DNA of 64,000 nt, taken from NCBI GenBank assembly GCA_021773075.1, contig JAJFKT010000010.1, positions 186,001 through 250,000 on the forward strand. The letters are read 5' to 3'. Numbering within the stretch: position 1 is the first letter of the stretch; every line of letters starts with the position of its first letter. Under the pieces are notes generated by a model, which was given only the letters and a program-made list of their open reading frames with translations, ran no database searches and was not told the origin of the DNA. The DNA is from Woeseiaceae bacterium (GTDB lineage: Bacteria; Pseudomonadota; Gammaproteobacteria; Steroidobacterales; Woeseiaceae). Below are positions 28,839-38,214 of the stretch, piece by piece. A program made the position numbers and the translations under genes.

Positions 28839-29558
28839 TTGAGCATCAAAACACGCCTTATCGAATACGGCGAAGGCGAAGTTATATTCGAGGCTCTGTT
28901 GTGCTGGGACGATTCGGTTTCCGATCCTCGCCCCGGGATTCTTGTTGCACATACAATCCGTGGTCGCACGGCATTCGAGGAAGCTAAAGCTCGTGATCTT
29001 GCCGAACTTGGCTACGTTGGTTTTGCGATCGATGTTTACGGCAAGTCGGAGATCCGATCCGACGATCGCAACACGCGCGCCAACATGGATGCACTCAAAA
29101 GTGACCGCCCACTCCTGCAACGAAGACTCAACGCCGCTCTTTCTGCGATGCTCGAGCAACCTGAAGTCAATGCAGATAGAGTCGCAGCAGTTGGCTTTTG
29201 TTTCGGTGGACTCGGCGTTCTTGATCTTGCTCGCATTGCAGCACCCGTCGCGGGAGTCGTGAGTTTTCACGGCTTATTCGATCCGCCTGGGAACACGGAC
29301 CTCAATCAAGTGGAAGCCAGCGTACTGGTTCTACATGGTTGGGACGACCCTTTAGCCACACCGGATTCCGTCGTCGCGCTCGGCGAAGAGCTAACCGCAC
29401 TTGGCGCCGACTGGCAAATCCACGGCTATGGTGGAACCAGCCATGCCTTTACCAATCCGGCCGCAAATGACACCACTCGGGGCACGGTTTACCATGCGGC
29501 AGCCGACCGGCGTTCCTGGCTTAGCATGAAAAACTTTTTGGCCGAATTATTCGAATAA
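28839..29558 (+). CDS. Dienelactone hydrolase family protein
   Basis: A 239-aa alpha/beta hydrolase. The nucleophile elbow is GFCFGG (Cys nucleophile, as in dienelactone hydrolases), the Asp region is LHGWDDPLATPD, and the catalytic His lies in YGGTSHAFTNP. The start is a TTG at 28839, with GGAG about 10 nt upstream. Although named after chloroaromatic degradation, most homologues outside catabolic clusters have unknown ester substrates. Located between a membrane protein and two secreted peptidases, close enough to the M28 gene (downstream) to be co-transcribed. Confidence 0.88.
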   Translation: MSIKTRLIEYGEGEVIFEALLCWDDSVSDPRPGILVAHTIRGRTAFEEAKARDLAELGYVGFAIDVYGKSEIRSDDRNTRANMDALKSDRPLLQRRLNAALSAMLEQPEVNADRVAAVGFCFGGLGVLDLARIAAPVAGVVSFHGLFDPPGNTDLNQVEASVLVLHGWDDPLATPDSVVALGEELTALGADWQIHGYGGTSHAFTNPAANDTTRGTVYHAAADRRSWLSMKNFLAELFE

Positions 29559-29577
29559 GACATTGGGAGTCTTGCAC

Positions 29578-31278
29578 GTGAAAAAACTTTCTACACTGAT
29601 AGTCATACTTACTTGTACGTTACTGCTTGCGTGCGGTAAGCAGGAAGCATCACCCGAGGCGGAGGTCGAGCCTGCTGATGCGGAAGACGGCAACGCCGCT
29701 GCACTCACGGCGGCATCACAGATCGAAAGCGACTACATGCGCGAGATAATCAAGGAGATTTCTCAGGATAGCTACGAGGGCCGCGGCCCAGGAAGCCGGG
29801 GAGACGCGAAGGCACGTACCTACCTGGCTGAACGTCTCGCCGAACTCGGCCTTGAGCCCGGCGCCGACGATGGGAGTTGGGAGCAACCGTTCGATCTCGT
29901 TGGTGTTAACGCGACCCAACCCGACGAGTGGGTATTCACTGGCGCCGAAGATTCGATGACTCTGAAGCAATGGGAGCAGTTCATTGTCGGTAGTGGCGTC
30001 CAGGCAGAAAAAGTAGAAATTACAGATGCAGAGATCGTGTTTGTCGGTTACGGCATTCAGGCGCCGGAATACGACTGGGATGACTACAAAGGGGCAGATC
30101 TGAAGGGCAAGGTCTTGCTCATGATGAACAATGATCCGGATTGGGATCCTGACTTGTTCGCGGGTGAGACGCGTCTCTGGTATGGCCGCTGGGACTACAA
30201 ATACCTCAGTGCTGCGCGTCAGGGTGCCGTGGGCGCGATTATTATTCACACACCGCCCTCGGCGGGCTATCCATTCCAGGTTGTGCAAACGTCGTGGACT
30301 GGCGAGCAGTTTGAATTGCCGGCCGGCGATGAACCGCGGAGTCAGATTTCCGCTTGGGTAACTGAAGATACAGCACGTGACCTGATAGCGATGGCGGGTA
30401 TGGATCTCGATACGCTACGCGAGCAAGCGGATAACCGTGATTTTGAGCCTGTAGCGCTCGGAATTACGACGTCAATCAGTATGGACGTCGCGATCAACCG
30501 AGTTCAGTCAGCGAACGTACTCGGGCTGATACCGGGAAGCGATCCGGAACTCAAGGACGAGGTTGTTATTTATACGGCGCATCATGACCATCTTGGAATC
30601 GGCACGCCGAACGAAGACGGCGACGCCATTTATAACGGCGCGTATGACAATGCGACAGGTGTTGCTCAGGCGATGGTGATCGCCAAGGCGATAAAGGCAT
30701 TGCCCGAGACGCCGCGCCGTTCGATACTGATTGCCTTAGTCGGTGCTGAAGAACAGGGTTTGCTCGGATCCGAACACTATGCAGCCAATCCGACATTCGC
30801 GCCGGGAAAAATTGCTGCGAACATTAATTATGATGGCGGCAACGTGTGGGGACACACCCATGACGTGACTTACATCGGCCTCGGCAAGTCATCGATCGAC
30901 AAGATCGCATTGATGATCGCCGAAGAACAGGGTCGCGTTGTGAAACCTGATCAATTTTCGGACAAAGGCTACTTCTATCGCTCCGATCAATTCAGCTTCG
31001 CGAAAATCGGCGTGCCAGCGATGTATCTTCATACCGGTACAGACTTCGTAGATCGCCCGCCAGAATGGGGTCGCCAGCAACGGAATCACTACACCGAGGT
31101 CAACTATCATCAGCCGTCCGATGAATACGACCCAAATTGGAATCTCGACGGTATGGTTGATGATGCACTGCTGGGATATTGGACCGGACTCGCGATTGCG
31201 AATGCAGACGAAATGCAGGAGTGGAACGCCGGTGATGAGTTTGAAGCCGCACGACTTGAAGCGCTGTCAGGCGAGTAG
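29578..31278 (+). CDS. M28 family zinc aminopeptidase, lipoprotein
   Basis: The start is set at the GTG at 29578, with GGGAG at 8-nt spacing. It gives a lipoprotein signal peptide (VKKLSTLIVILTCTLLLAC) with Cys at the cleavage site. The roughly 566-aa protein has a protease-associated (PA) insert (YGIQAPEYDWDDYKGADLKG) and the M28 zinc ligands: AHHDHLGIG (His, with catalytic Asp), YDNATG (bridging Asp), GAEEQGLLG (catalytic Glu and ligand Glu), and a final His in the HTGTDF region. Likely periplasmic or surface-attached and releases N-terminal residues from peptides. It is followed 6 bp later by a DUF885 peptidase. Confidence 0.92.
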   Translation: MKKLSTLIVILTCTLLLACGKQEASPEAEVEPADAEDGNAAALTAASQIESDYMREIIKEISQDSYEGRGPGSRGDAKARTYLAERLAELGLEPGADDGSWEQPFDLVGVNATQPDEWVFTGAEDSMTLKQWEQFIVGSGVQAEKVEITDAEIVFVGYGIQAPEYDWDDYKGADLKGKVLLMMNNDPDWDPDLFAGETRLWYGRWDYKYLSAARQGAVGAIIIHTPPSAGYPFQVVQTSWTGEQFELPAGDEPRSQISAWVTEDTARDLIAMAGMDLDTLREQADNRDFEPVALGITTSISMDVAINRVQSANVLGLIPGSDPELKDEVVIYTAHHDHLGIGTPNEDGDAIYNGAYDNATGVAQAMVIAKAIKALPETPRRSILIALVGAEEQGLLGSEHYAANPTFAPGKIAANINYDGGNVWGHTHDVTYIGLGKSSIDKIALMIAEEQGRVVKPDQFSDKGYFYRSDQFSFAKIGVPAMYLHTGTDFVDRPPEWGRQQRNHYTEVNYHQPSDEYDPNWNLDGMVDDALLGYWTGLAIANADEMQEWNAGDEFEAARLEALSGE

Positions 31279-31284
31279 GGGATC

Positions 31285-33060
31285 ATGATGAATCGTTCTC
31301 GCGCCGCTAGAGCGGCTTGCCTGATTGTTCTCCTTGCTGCATCCAGCGTTTTCGCCGAGCAAAATGCCGCTGAACAGTTGTTGGATGAGATCATTGCCGA
31401 GCACTGGGAGTATTCATTGCTCGAAGATCCTACCTACGCGACGGCCGTTGGCGTGAACGACTTCAACGATCGCTTGCCTAATACGACGCAGGCAGATCAG
31501 CGCAGGCGCATGGCGGCTGAGCAGGCGTTTCTCCGCCGCACAGAAGACATCGATCGAGAGTCGATCAGCATTTCTGCACGAATCAATCTGGATCTATTTC
31601 AGTGGATTCTTAACGACTCCATAGGCGCCTACGAACTCAATCTTTCGCGCATTCCGTTTAACACGTTCTCAGGTTTTTTCATGAACGCTTTAACGGCCAG
31701 CAATGGTGTCGCGATGTCGAGCGTAGATGACTATGAAAATTACATCGCTCGCATGTCGGATATTCCACGCTATTTTCGCGAAAACATGAGCAACATGCGC
31801 GACGGCGTGAAAAGCGGCTTCGTGTTACCGCAGATTGTGATCGACGGTGTTCTACCAACGATCGAAGCACAGCTGAAGGACAACGCGAAGGACAGTAGCT
31901 TCTACGAGCCGTTCGAGACCATGAGCGATCGCGTTGCTGAGTCTGATAAGAAAAAATTGCGTGAATCGGGTATTGCGACAATCAGGGATGAAGTGCTACC
32001 GGCTTTTTCAGCACTTGTGACTTTCTTGCGCGATGAGTATCAGGCGAGCACTTCAGTAGCCGCGGAGGAACTCAAACAGGGCAGGGAATACTACACATTT
32101 AATATCAAACGCTACACGACGATATCGAATACCACTGCCGCGGCAATTCACGAAATAGGCTTGGCCGAAGTTAAGCGAATTCGTGAAGATATGGATAAAA
32201 TTATCGAGGAGTTGGAATTCGACGGGGACTTTGCTGCATTCGGCGAGTTCCTGCGCACCGACCCTCAATTTTATGCGGACAGCAAAGAGGAGCTCTTGAA
32301 AGAGGCTGCTTATATCGCCAAAGGCATTGATTACAAGATGCCGGGTTTCTTCGGCAAACTACCGAGACAGCCTTACGGCGTCGTGCCGGTACCCGATGAA
32401 ATTGCGCCTAATTATACGACGGGCGCGTATTACGGTGCACCGCCCGGCGCGACGAACGGAGGGGCGTTTTGGATCAATACGTATGCACTTGATCAACGAC
32501 CACTATATGAACTTCCGGCTTTGACATTGCACGAGGCGGTACCCGGACATCATCATCAGAACGCTATCTCGTCGGAGTTGGAAGACGTGCCGGCGTTTCG
32601 TCGCGATCTCTATTTCAGCGCTTTTGGTGAAGGTTGGGGATTGTACTCGGAAAAACTGGGTGTCGAAATGGGCATCTACAAGACGCCTTACGAGCATTTC
32701 GGAAGACTGAGCTACGAAATGTGGCGGGCCTGTCGTTTGGTTGTCGATACGGGATTGCATTCGCAAGCTTGGACGCGCCAGCAGGCGATGGACTACTTCT
32801 TCGACAACACGTCGCTCTCGGAAGGCAATATCCGGGCGGAGGTCGATCGTTATATTTCGTGGCCGGGGCAGGCGTTGGCCTACAAGTTAGGCGAATTGAA
32901 AATATGGGAGCTAAGGCGTATCGCGGAACACGATCTTGGCGATCAATTTGATTTGCGTGAGTTCCATGACGTCATACTTGGGAATGGTGCGGTGCCTTTG
33001 GCAATGCTCGAAGATATCGTATTGCGATGGATAGACTCGAAACTAATGGGTCGGTCTTAG
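31285..33060 (+). CDS. DUF885 family secreted metalloprotein
   Basis: A 591-aa protein with a signal peptide (ending SSVFAEQ). The DUF885 signature is HEAVPGHHHQNA, an HExxxHH-type zinc site, with the downstream Glu region AFGEGWGLYSEKLG, the expected third-ligand motif. Also visible are FRENMSNMRDGVKSGFVLPQ and the closing ISWPGQALAYKLGELKIWEL, both standard for the family. Members are annotated as putative carboxypeptidases or aminopeptidases, but few have been tested. Sits 6 bp after the M28 gene with GGGG as ribosome site, forming a peptide-degradation pair. It ends with a 4-bp convergent overlap with the GGDEF gene. Confidence 0.9.
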   Translation: MMNRSRAARAACLIVLLAASSVFAEQNAAEQLLDEIIAEHWEYSLLEDPTYATAVGVNDFNDRLPNTTQADQRRRMAAEQAFLRRTEDIDRESISISARINLDLFQWILNDSIGAYELNLSRIPFNTFSGFFMNALTASNGVAMSSVDDYENYIARMSDIPRYFRENMSNMRDGVKSGFVLPQIVIDGVLPTIEAQLKDNAKDSSFYEPFETMSDRVAESDKKKLRESGIATIRDEVLPAFSALVTFLRDEYQASTSVAAEELKQGREYYTFNIKRYTTISNTTAAAIHEIGLAEVKRIREDMDKIIEELEFDGDFAAFGEFLRTDPQFYADSKEELLKEAAYIAKGIDYKMPGFFGKLPRQPYGVVPVPDEIAPNYTTGAYYGAPPGATNGGAFWINTYALDQRPLYELPALTLHEAVPGHHHQNAISSELEDVPAFRRDLYFSAFGEGWGLYSEKLGVEMGIYKTPYEHFGRLSYEMWRACRLVVDTGLHSQAWTRQQAMDYFFDNTSLSEGNIRAEVDRYISWPGQALAYKLGELKIWELRRIAEHDLGDQFDLREFHDVILGNGAVPLAMLEDIVLRWIDSKLMGRS

Positions 33061-34076
33061 CCGGCTAAGTTTGTCGCGTTGCGACCTGCGCGCTTGGCTC
33101 TGTAGAGTGCTTCGTCTGCGCGATTGAGCCAGTCCGTTGCCGACTCGTCGACGCCAAGTTGCGCAACACCCAGTGAGATTGTGACGGATTGATCGGGCAC
33201 GAGTTCGTTGGCCTCTACGAGCGTTCGTAGTTGTTCCGCTAAATGTCCCGCTCTGTCGAGAGCCTGACCTTCCAAAACGACGACGAATTCCTCGCCGCCG
33301 ATTCGGTACAGACTATCTGTTACGCGAATTCTCAGGTTTACGATCTCAGTAATTCTCTTTAGTATTTGATCTCCGACTGCGTGCCCGTGCGCGTCATTGA
33401 CCTTTTTGAAGTGATCGAGGTCCAGCAATAACATGGAAGTTGTGGACCCGGTTCTCTTGAAGCTATTGACTACCTCATTCAGCTTTTCATCCAGCGCGCG
33501 ACGATTGCCGGCACCGGTCAATGGGTCTTTGGTGGCTAGCTGCACCAATTGGTCACGTTGACGGTTCGCGATCAACGAAAACGCAAAAGCGAATGAACTC
33601 ATCACGACGATCGTAATTAGGATCGTCGTCATCTCATGCGAGTCAATGCTGCCGTACAGTCGCGGAAATAAAACAGCGACGATAAACACAACGAGAGCAA
33701 TTGCGATTCGCGGGTGCACCAGGTAGAAAACGGCCATGATCGCCGGGTATACCCAGTAGACCTGATGCGGCCCAATCAGGTACACAGTTGAGATCACGCC
33801 GGCAATACAAAAAATTGAGACTGCTATGCTGGCGACTCGTACCTTGTGGGTCTTGCAAACATAGATACCCAGGCTGATAAAACCCAAAACTATGATTGTG
33901 TCGATGATGGCTGCAAGCCATTCTGCCTGCATGAAGCGCAGCACCATGAAGGGAAATACGCCCAGAGCACCCGCCGCGCTGAGAATAAGCGGAAGGTAGC
34001 TCGCGACGGAGCGTTCTTCATGTTCGGACGTGATGACGTAGCGCCAGGCATCCAGCCCTGAGTGTAATTTTCGCAC
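33057..34076 (-). CDS. Membrane-bound diguanylate cyclase (GGDEF)
   Basis: A 339-aa protein. The N-terminal half has six membrane helices (about 25-170), and the C-terminal half is a GGDEF domain with the active-site GGEEF, LLLDLDHFKKVNDAHGHAVG, and LYRAKRAGRN. An inhibitory I-site RVTD lies exactly five residues before the GGEEF, so product feedback by c-di-GMP is expected. No known extracytoplasmic sensor domain is present; signal sensing would be through the membrane helices. Begins with GTG. Confidence 0.92.
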   Translation of the reverse strand: MRKLHSGLDAWRYVITSEHEERSVASYLPLILSAAGALGVFPFMVLRFMQAEWLAAIIDTIIVLGFISLGIYVCKTHKVRVASIAVSIFCIAGVISTVYLIGPHQVYWVYPAIMAVFYLVHPRIAIALVVFIVAVLFPRLYGSIDSHEMTTILITIVVMSSFAFAFSLIANRQRDQLVQLATKDPLTGAGNRRALDEKLNEVVNSFKRTGSTTSMLLLDLDHFKKVNDAHGHAVGDQILKRITEIVNLRIRVTDSLYRIGGEEFVVVLEGQALDRAGHLAEQLRTLVEANELVPDQSVTISLGVAQLGVDESATDWLNRADEALYRAKRAGRNATNLAG

Positions 34077-34209
34077 TCGAAAATCCCTTATTTGGTTTCG
34101 TCCTGCCTAAGCAGTCCCTTGATGACGAGCTTTGAAACTGCCTGAATACGATAGTGCTGTCAAAAGCGAACTGCAGTAAATTGCGCAATAGGTCAATAAC
34201 TTACACCAA

Positions 34210-34791
34210 TTGTGCGACACTGGGTGGGTCGGTAGTGGTGAAATCGTTCGCTTTTACCAGACTTCTGCTAATCGCATTCGCGATAATTTTGATAAACCGG
34301 TTATGGATAAGTTAGTTGAAGATGGGGCGATGACGGCATGGGGCTGGATGCGCCATCACACCGGTGGTGAATGGCGCCGTATTCGTTGGTTTGGTGCGGA
34401 ATCTATCCAAGGTGCGCTCGATGGGCTGGATGCGATGGGTGAGGCATTGGAGGCAGCGGGCGAAGAATCTGAATCTGAGCCATCAGATGCCTGTCCACAT
34501 CACGATGACTATATCTGGGCGGTTGAGTCCAGATCCGACACCGAAGAACGCGGAGCAGTTGGCATGTCCGTGTATTACTCCTGCAAAATCACGGACGAGG
34601 CACGTGCTGATGAGATATTTGATGAACTCTTTGCGCCTGTTCTCAATGAGTACGTCGGCGAAGGCAAGTTAGGAGCGCTTGAAGCGGCTAAAAAAACCAC
34701 CTTTGTTGTCGTCATCGTCGTCCAGCACAGGCGGCGTTACATCCAGTGCCTTAAGGGTTTGTGTCATCGATGTAATCTGGTCTTCGATTGA
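34210..34791 (+). pseudogene. Remnant of a hypothetical gene, truncated by the GspA-like neighbour
   Basis: The frame is open for 193 codons, but only about residues 1-155 look like protein. From there the translation is the antisense of the GspA-like gene's 3' end (TTFVVVIVVQ). The good part contains one full copy of a repeat (MDKLVEDGAMTAWGWMRHHT, GGEWRRIRWF) and begins a second copy near its end (LNEYVGEGKLGALEAAKK), which is cut off. The N-terminus lacks a ribosome site and a signal peptide. I interpret this as a gene that lost at least its 3' end, and perhaps its 5' end, when the 34.67-kb boundary formed. Family not recognised. Confidence 0.5.
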
Positions 34792-36861
34792 TTCAGGCGT
34801 TTCTGCCGGAGGGGCCGGCGGTTGTACCGGGCTCACAGTTGCTGTTTCAACAGCTGATGGATTGAGGTCTGCATTCAGAGCGCGAACTGTTTTGAGACGT
34901 TGCGACGCCGAAAGATCCATTCCACCGCCATCGAGAGACCTGGGTGCTTCCAATGTCACCTCCAGGTCAGATTCAGCGCCGTTTACGACTTGTTGCTGGG
35001 TTTGCTCCTGTTCAGCGGGAGCCGCTTTCTGGTCGTCGTTTGCGGACTCAGTATTGGGTGGTTTTTTCATGAATTGTGCGGCAATAAGATTTAACTCTTC
35101 GCCGAACAGTGTTTCCGCCAACTTTTCGTCGACGTCTTCCAGAGACTTGGCTTTTGCCAGTTCAACGGCAATTTTTTCAAGCTCTGCGTCTGCTTTTTTA
35201 TTCGTCTTCTTGGGAATATTAATCGCCGGCAAATCCGTAGTGTCCGTGGAATTGCTCTCCTTCGCTGCTGCGCCGACCTCGCCGGGCTCATCAATGAGAT
35301 TGCTTTCAATTCGCTGGCTAATGGCATGGTCGAGCGTGATCTCGGGAATTCTCTCCGGTTCTTCCACTGCCGGTGGAGGGGGTGGCGAGTTAGTAGGCAC
35401 AGGGTTTGGTTCATCGGTCTGTGCAAAGGCCATTGCTTGCTCAAGTGCGTCAAGATCGGGCTTGAGTTCTGCCATGGTTGGGTCGCGATCCCACGCTGGA
35501 ACGTCAGTGCCGCTTGATTCAATGACCGGGAGTTCAGGTTTCGATTCTAGTTCCGGCTCCGGCTCCGGCTCCGGCAACGGTTCGGGTTCCGGCGACGGCT
35601 CCGGCTCTGGTTCAACTTCCGTCTGTAGGACCGGTATGGGATCTGCTGCCACTAACAGCTCTGGCTCCGCTTCGAACGTTGCGAACTCGGGGGCCATCAC
35701 TTTCAAGTCTGGCAGTGTATCCTGAATTAATTCTGGTAGCGTTTCGTCGACCTTCGCAACTGCGATGCTGGCTTTTTCGGGCTCGGGCGAGTACGGCTCA
35801 GCAAATTCCAAAACTGGTTTATCAGTGGGTAATTCGAGAGGCGCTTCTTCCGGCGCATCCTCAGCGACCGGCACAACCTCAAGCTCTGGGATTTCCTCGC
35901 TAATCGGGGCGGGTTCCGGATCTGGTTCTGGTTCCGGAACGCTTTCTACGAATGCTTCGGGCTTATCCTCGACAACCAGTTCCGGAGCCACCGCAATGGT
36001 CGGTGTTGGCCGTGGCTCGTCGACCGGCCTTACAGACAGATCAAACCCGGCTGCACTTATGCCGTACTCATTCTCTGCGACCCTTGCCAGCAGCTGCGAT
36101 GGGACCTTTGCCAGATCCTGGTCAGCGGCTGCTGTCATCGCAGACTCAACAAGATTATTCGCAACGCGTGGAATTCCTTTGCTCAAGTGCTGTAACAATT
36201 CGGCAGCATTCGCCTCGAATACCTGCTCAAAGTCGCCGCCGGCAAGGCGGAAGCAATGTCGCAGGTAGCCGCGTAATTCATTCATGGGAAACGCAGCCAC
36301 GCTAAAGCGTTGACGAGTACGTTGTGCGATGCGATCCAATTGTCTTTCACGAAGTAGGTCTTGTAGGCTTTCGTCCCCCAAAAGGATAACGCTGGCACCT
36401 GCGGACTCGCCGGCATCTGCGGCTGTTAGCGCTTCAATTTCGGCAAGTGTGTCTGCACCGAGGCGGACGGCATCTTCGATGGCGATGAATACTCGCGTGT
36501 TTTGTTCTTCAAGACGCTTAAGTTGGCGCCGAAAGAGTGCAAATCGTTGAAAAGTGCCATTCGGTTTATCTTGCACGCCGATTTCGTCGAGCAGGAATTC
36601 AAGGACGTCATCACTGCTAAGCCGCATTCGTGCGACGAAAATTAGCTTTCGGGTTTCTCCGATCGTCTCCAGTGCACGGTTGACGAGTGTTGTCTTTCCC
36701 GAGCCTGCCGGACCCGCGACGGAGACCATTGCGTCAGTCGCAGCCAGCGCCTTCTTGAGTCCAGCCATGGGAACCGCAATATGCGGCCCGACAAAAACGT
36801 CGGTGCCCGTCGCATTGACGCGAAACGGCCGCTTATTGAGCCCAAAGTGTTGTTCGTACAT
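34669..36861 (-). CDS. GspA/ExeA-like AAA ATPase with Pro-Glu-rich region
   Basis: A 730-aa protein. The first 270 residues match the ExeA/GspA/MshM ATPase group: opening MYEQHFGLNKRPFRVNA, Walker A GPAGSGKTTLV (about 49-59), sensor-type LLGDESLQDLLRERQ, and KGIPRVANNLVESAM. In ExeA the following part spans the membrane and binds peptidoglycan. Here there is no clear transmembrane helix. Instead residues about 285-470 are a Pro/Glu-rich spacer (EPEPEPSPEPEPLPEPEPEP), followed by a mixed helical C-terminus ending in DDDDDNKGGFFSRFKRS. The T2SS genes at the window start may be partners. A pilus- or exopolysaccharide-associated role is the alternative. Confidence 0.82.
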   Translation of the reverse strand: MYEQHFGLNKRPFRVNATGTDVFVGPHIAVPMAGLKKALAATDAMVSVAGPAGSGKTTLVNRALETIGETRKLIFVARMRLSSDDVLEFLLDEIGVQDKPNGTFQRFALFRRQLKRLEEQNTRVFIAIEDAVRLGADTLAEIEALTAADAGESAGASVILLGDESLQDLLRERQLDRIAQRTRQRFSVAAFPMNELRGYLRHCFRLAGGDFEQVFEANAAELLQHLSKGIPRVANNLVESAMTAAADQDLAKVPSQLLARVAENEYGISAAGFDLSVRPVDEPRPTPTIAVAPELVVEDKPEAFVESVPEPEPDPEPAPISEEIPELEVVPVAEDAPEEAPLELPTDKPVLEFAEPYSPEPEKASIAVAKVDETLPELIQDTLPDLKVMAPEFATFEAEPELLVAADPIPVLQTEVEPEPEPSPEPEPLPEPEPEPELESKPELPVIESSGTDVPAWDRDPTMAELKPDLDALEQAMAFAQTDEPNPVPTNSPPPPPAVEEPERIPEITLDHAISQRIESNLIDEPGEVGAAAKESNSTDTTDLPAINIPKKTNKKADAELEKIAVELAKAKSLEDVDEKLAETLFGEELNLIAAQFMKKPPNTESANDDQKAAPAEQEQTQQQVVNGAESDLEVTLEAPRSLDGGGMDLSASQRLKTVRALNADLNPSAVETATVSPVQPPAPPAETPESIEDQITSMTQTLKALDVTPPVLDDDDDNKGGFFSRFKRS

Positions 36862-37102
36862 AACAGTCCGATTAGCAAAAGGGAGGCCAAATTTACACTC
36901 AGCCCTACCGGATGATCAGTTTGGATCGTGGGCGGCGCAATTTCAGGGAGTTATGTCACAAAATACGCCAAAAACCGTGATTTCCGGCGGTTTCGGCTAT
37001 TTTGGGATCGGATGTCGTAAATGACTGAATTTCAGGTCGAAAACCCTCAGAATATGCGCTCGACCGTGGTCCTATAAATATTGGCAAGGGGAAACAGTAG
37101 AA

Positions 37103-38209
37103 ATGCGAATACTGGCAATCATTGGAATTCTGGCTGGCGCAGTATTGGCGGTGTTCATTATGTCAAGTTTGAGGCCGGAACCGCCGAAAAAGGAGCGTGT
37201 AGATCTTGACCCGCTGGTCGAGGTGATCCTCCTCGAGGACATGAGTACCAGCTTTAAAATTCAAAGTCAGGGCACTGTTCGGCCAAGGACCGAGACCGTC
37301 CTCAGTGCCGAGGTAGCAGGCACGATCGTCAGTATTTCACCGAAATTTGTTGCTGGCGGAGTATTTCAGCCAGGAGAGGTGCTGATGCGCATCGATCCGA
37401 CGAATTACGAAGTCGAAGTGGAGCAAGCGGAGGCGCTCGTCTCGCAACGCACCATTGAGTTTGACGGAGCAACGAAGTTACGTAGTCAGGGGTATCGCGC
37501 GGAGTCCGAGCTTGCCTCGGCAACAGCAGCATTGGCGGCTGCCAAGGCCGAGAAGGTAAGAGCTGCAAGAAATCTGGAACGCACATCGATACGCCTGCCA
37601 TACGAGGGGCTCGTACGCGCCAAGGAGACAGACCTTGGGCAGTTCGTCAGCACCGGAACCCGTCTCGGCGTGGTTTTCTCCACTGACTATGCAGAAGTTC
37701 GACTTCCGCTAAGCGACCTTGACCTGGCCTATGTCGATTTACCCGATGCTGCCGCCGTTACCGCAACAGGCGATGCGAACGGTCCTGCGGTGATCTTGTC
37801 TGCCGTGCAGAGGGGCAAACCTGTGAATTGGCCGGCGATTATTGTGCGCAGTGAAGGTGTCGTTGATGAAAAAAGTCGGGTCACCTATGTGGTCGCGCGA
37901 ATCGCTGACCCATATCAACTTCACGGTGACGGTGTGCCACTGCCGATCGGAACATTTGTTAGTGCGACGATTACGGGAACAATGGCTGAAAACATTATTC
38001 AACTTCCACGCGGCGTCGTACGTGGCACGAACGAACTACTATTTTTGGATAAGGACGATACCCTACGAATTCGAAATGTGAGCATCGTACGGGCCGACTC
38101 TGAATACGTCTATATCGACGGCGGAGCCGATGTTGGCGATCGGGTTGTCGTGACAGTACTCGAGTCAGCAATTAATGGATTGAAGGTACGTCTGGCTGAA
38201 GCGGAGTAA
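37103..38209 (+). CDS. RND efflux periplasmic adaptor (membrane fusion protein)
   Basis: A 368-aa HlyD/AcrA-type adaptor anchored by an uncleaved N-terminal helix (residues 3-22, ILAIIGILAGAVLAVFIMS). The lipoyl halves are visible (TETVLSAEVAGTIVSISPKF and VRAKETDLGQFVSTGTRLG), separated by a short alpha-hairpin (SEEVEQAEALVSQRT-like, about 110-150), and the beta-barrel and membrane-proximal domains follow. Without a lipobox Cys it is not a lipoprotein. It precedes the RND transporter by 5 bp. No TolC-like outer-membrane factor is nearby. Confidence 0.92.
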   Translation: MRILAIIGILAGAVLAVFIMSSLRPEPPKKERVDLDPLVEVILLEDMSTSFKIQSQGTVRPRTETVLSAEVAGTIVSISPKFVAGGVFQPGEVLMRIDPTNYEVEVEQAEALVSQRTIEFDGATKLRSQGYRAESELASATAALAAAKAEKVRAARNLERTSIRLPYEGLVRAKETDLGQFVSTGTRLGVVFSTDYAEVRLPLSDLDLAYVDLPDAAAVTATGDANGPAVILSAVQRGKPVNWPAIIVRSEGVVDEKSRVTYVVARIADPYQLHGDGVPLPIGTFVSATITGTMAENIIQLPRGVVRGTNELLFLDKDDTLRIRNVSIVRADSEYVYIDGGADVGDRVVVTVLESAINGLKVRLAEAE

Positions 38210-38214
38210 TTGAA

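Noticed and set aside
34679-35725. Ser/Gly-rich 348-aa plus-strand frame
   Set aside because: Exact antisense of the Pro/Glu-rich part of the GspA-like gene; the low complexity keeps the opposite frame open.
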